5,962 nt of DNA from Acidobacteriota bacterium (lineage in GTDB: Bacteria; Acidobacteriota; Terriglobia; Terriglobales; Acidobacteriaceae). The position numbers were made by a program, and so were the translations under genes. The notes under the pieces were generated by a model that was not told where the DNA came from, did no database searches, and was given only the letters and a program-made list of their open reading frames with translations. Where the stretch lies: the NCBI GenBank assembly GCA_025353435.1, contig JANXQR010000551.1:1-5962 (forward strand). Direction: 5' to 3'. This document shows positions 5,526-5,962 of the stretch, piece by piece (within the stretch, counting starts at the first letter, position 1; the number at the start of each line of letters is the position of its first letter).

Positions 5526-5597
5526 CGCAGGGGCGGGCGCATGAAGCGGGAATAAATCGCTGGACGCGCCGGCATTTCAAGCGATACTGAGGTTCCC

Positions 5598-5962
5598 ATG
5601 TCCGGCCATTCGAAATGGGCCACAATCAAGCACAAGAAGGGCGCGCTTGATGCGAAGCGCGGCAAGACATTCACCCGCCTCATCAAGGAAATCACCATCG
5701 CGGCGAAGGGCGGCGGGGGCGATCCTGACGGCAACCCACGGCTGCGCACGGCGATTCTGGCCGCGAAGGCCGAAAACATGCCGCAGGAAAACATCAAGCG
5801 CGCCATTCAAAGAGGTACTGGCGAGCTTGAGGGCGTGAACTACGAAGAGATCACGTTTGAGGGCTACGGGCCGGGCGGCGTGGCCGTGGTCATTGAGGTG
5901 CTCACGGACAACCGCAACCGCACGGTGAGCGAGATTCGGCATTGCTTCTCAAAGAACGGTGG
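5598..5962 (+). CDS. yebC: YebC/PmpR-family protein, N-terminal half, cut by the window edge
   Basis: The first 121 residues of a YebC/PmpR-family protein (usual length about 240-250) are present, and the frame is still open at the right edge. The start MSGHSKWATIKHKKGALDAK is the family's diagnostic N-terminus. It is followed by RGKTFTRLIKEITIAAK, NPRLRTAILAAKAENMP, NIKRAIQRGTG and YEEITFEGYGPGGVAVVIEVLTDNRNRT. These cover the helical N-terminal domain and the start of the second domain. Members are cytoplasmic; some bind DNA as transcriptional regulators, and others have been linked to translation of difficult nascent peptides such as proline stretches. Which applies here is not shown. The ATG is preceded by GAGG (5589-5592) at 5-nt spacing. 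The family's usual RHAFSKNGG appears as RHCFSKNGG. Confidence 0.95.
   Translation, partial: MSGHSKWATIKHKKGALDAKRGKTFTRLIKEITIAAKGGGGDPDGNPRLRTAILAAKAENMPQENIKRAIQRGTGELEGVNYEEITFEGYGPGGVAVVIEVLTDNRNRTVSEIRHCFSKNG

Noticed and set aside
5191..5625. Minus-strand 144-codon frame across the spacer before yebC
   Set aside because: It covers the REP-like element, the yebC start and the signal-peptide region of the gene at 4479-5285. No ribosome-binding site or domain was seen.

Overview
This window (about 58-60 % GC by eye) reads like chromosomal DNA of a soil-type Acidobacteriota, probably class Terriglobia. That placement is an inference from base composition, the style of the secreted Ig-like protein and the gene-poor spacers. 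No marker gene settles it. Five protein genes are supported: four complete and one cut by the right edge. There is no tRNA, rRNA, CRISPR array, transposase or phage gene.

Left part (1-1870). A 441-residue secreted protein with two 100-residue-period Ig-like repeats and a C-terminal beta-rich domain is encoded on the minus strand (322-1647). It ends in a strong 21-bp hairpin terminator (245-291). Upstream of it lie a structured 5' leader (1648-1792), a sigma70-type promoter (1799-1827) and a perfect CRP-type palindrome (1855-1870). The same arrangement occurs a second time at 95-166 with identical spacing, also pointing left. It implies a co-regulated and perhaps paralogous gene just outside the window.

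Middle (2103-4422). A DUF2076-family protein (2103-3134, plus) converges on a GT1/MGT-type glycosyltransferase (3142-4422, minus) with only 7 bp between the stop codons. The terminator of the DUF2076 gene lies inside the 3' end of the glycosyltransferase gene. The glycosyltransferase has no credible ATG, GTG or TTG start. The best ribosome-binding site points to an ATC codon at 4422.

Right part (4479-5962). An exported, probably outer-membrane beta-barrel protein (4479-5285, minus, TTG start) lies directly upstream of the glycosyltransferase and probably shares its transcript. A GC-rich REP-like palindrome and an extended -10 promoter then lead into yebC (5598 onward, plus), which runs off the right edge.

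The genes do not form one pathway. Three of the four complete genes concern the cell envelope or secreted surface, and yebC is a housekeeping gene. The most unusual signal is the duplicated promoter/operator module.
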